Below, one piece after another: positions 21,468 to 21,790 of a DNA stretch of 21,790 nucleotides. A model generated the notes under the pieces. The model was not told where the DNA came from. It did not search any database and saw only the letters and a program-made list of their open reading frames with translations. Each line of letters starts with the position of its first letter. Positions within the stretch are counted from its first letter, which is position 1. Source of the DNA: a virus; IMG/VR virus record IMGVR_UViG_3300024313_000067, positions 1 through 21,790 of that record. The stretch is one strand, 5' to 3'. A program made the position numbers and the translations under genes.

Positions 21468-21769
21468 ACTATGTTAAATTTAATATCATCTAAAAATTTA
21501 TAATTTATTATGTTAGTAATTGTTGATCTTAACTCTTTAGTAAACTGTTCTGTAAATATTTTAATGATTTCAGAATTATCTGAATAATGATCTTTAATTG
21601 TATTATATAGATTATCCCAGCATATATCATTTATTTCTACAGGACTACCAAAACGCTTATTTATATCTAATCTATTTTTATAATGAGAAAATTTATCTAT
21701 CAAAAATATATCTTGATGTTCATCTAATATTCTTTCTCTTGTATATTCATTAGATGCTTTAATTAACAT
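21461..21769 (-). CDS. Small protein of unknown function, first visible gene of the operon
   Basis: A 102-residue protein beginning MLIKASNEYT, mostly helical, Asn/Asp/Ile-rich, with no motif I recognise. It overlaps the VWA gene by 7 bases, so it is part of the same message. Its start is 21 bases from the window edge, and the promoter and any earlier genes of the operon lie outside the window. Confidence 0.6.
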   Translation of the reverse strand: MLIKASNEYTRERILDEHQDIFLIDKFSHYKNRLDINKRFGSPVEINDICWDNLYNTIKDHYSDNSEIIKIFTEQFTKELRSTITNIINYKFLDDIKFNIVW

Positions 21770-21790
21770 AAGTATGTATATTGGATCTAA

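Noticed and set aside
1-21790. tRNA genes, CRISPR arrays, insertion sequences, integrase or attachment sites
   Set aside because: No cloverleaf-like sequence, direct-repeat array, transposase/integrase motif or flanking repeat was seen by eye; an automated scan could still find a degenerate one.

Overview
The window looks like part of a tailed-phage genome infecting a Bacteroidota (probably flavobacterial, possibly marine) host. It is visibly AT-rich and densely packed, and genes often share start and stop bases. Ribosome-binding sites of the AGGAGG type are essentially absent, with A/T-rich leaders instead, as is normal in Bacteroidota. One intergenic gap holds a near-consensus Bacteroidota promoter (TTTG, 19 bases, TATATTTA). 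Phage hallmarks are a fibre-like virion protein, two holin-like proteins, a family B DNA polymerase, PhoH, a class I ribonucleotide reductase, MazG-type nucleotide hydrolases and a RecE/RecB-like nuclease. I saw no integrase, transposase, tRNA, CRISPR array, terminase, portal or major capsid gene.

Layout. (1) 48-461, plus strand: a holin-like gene ending at a bidirectional hairpin terminator. (2) 499-3653, minus strand: a ribonucleotide reductase module (nrdB, a small exported protein, nrdA) with a terminator-like hairpin in the nrdB leader. (3) 3911-9100, plus strand: a late-type block of small basic proteins (two too short for routine gene calling), a 3-TM holin, a small probable virion protein, an 886-residue fibre with cadherin-like and von Willebrand A (VWA)-like parts, and an exported protein. 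(4) 9093-14295, minus strand: polB, phoH, mazG-like, a spore-photoproduct-lyase-like radical SAM gene, a DUF932 gene, a 26-codon micro-gene and a DUF5664 dATP/dGTP-diphosphohydrolase-like gene. (5) 14397-21769, minus strand: a near-gapless nine-gene operon closed by a perfect-stem terminator. It holds a DUF2201-type metallopeptidase-like/VWA protein, a MoxR-type AAA+ ATPase, two divergent paralogues of unknown function, a PD-(D/E)XK nuclease and several unknowns.

How they may work together. NrdAB, MazG and the DUF5664 protein shape the nucleotide pool for PolB; the RecE-like nuclease would serve recombination or DNA processing; the SPL-like protein may repair or modify DNA. The MoxR and VWA proteins form the classic ATPase plus metal-ion-dependent-adhesion-site chaperone pair. 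The adjacent paralogues are candidate clients or adaptors, which makes operon 5 the most likely undescribed system here. The fibre carries a second, unrelated VWA-like MIDAS motif, presumably for adhesion to the host surface.
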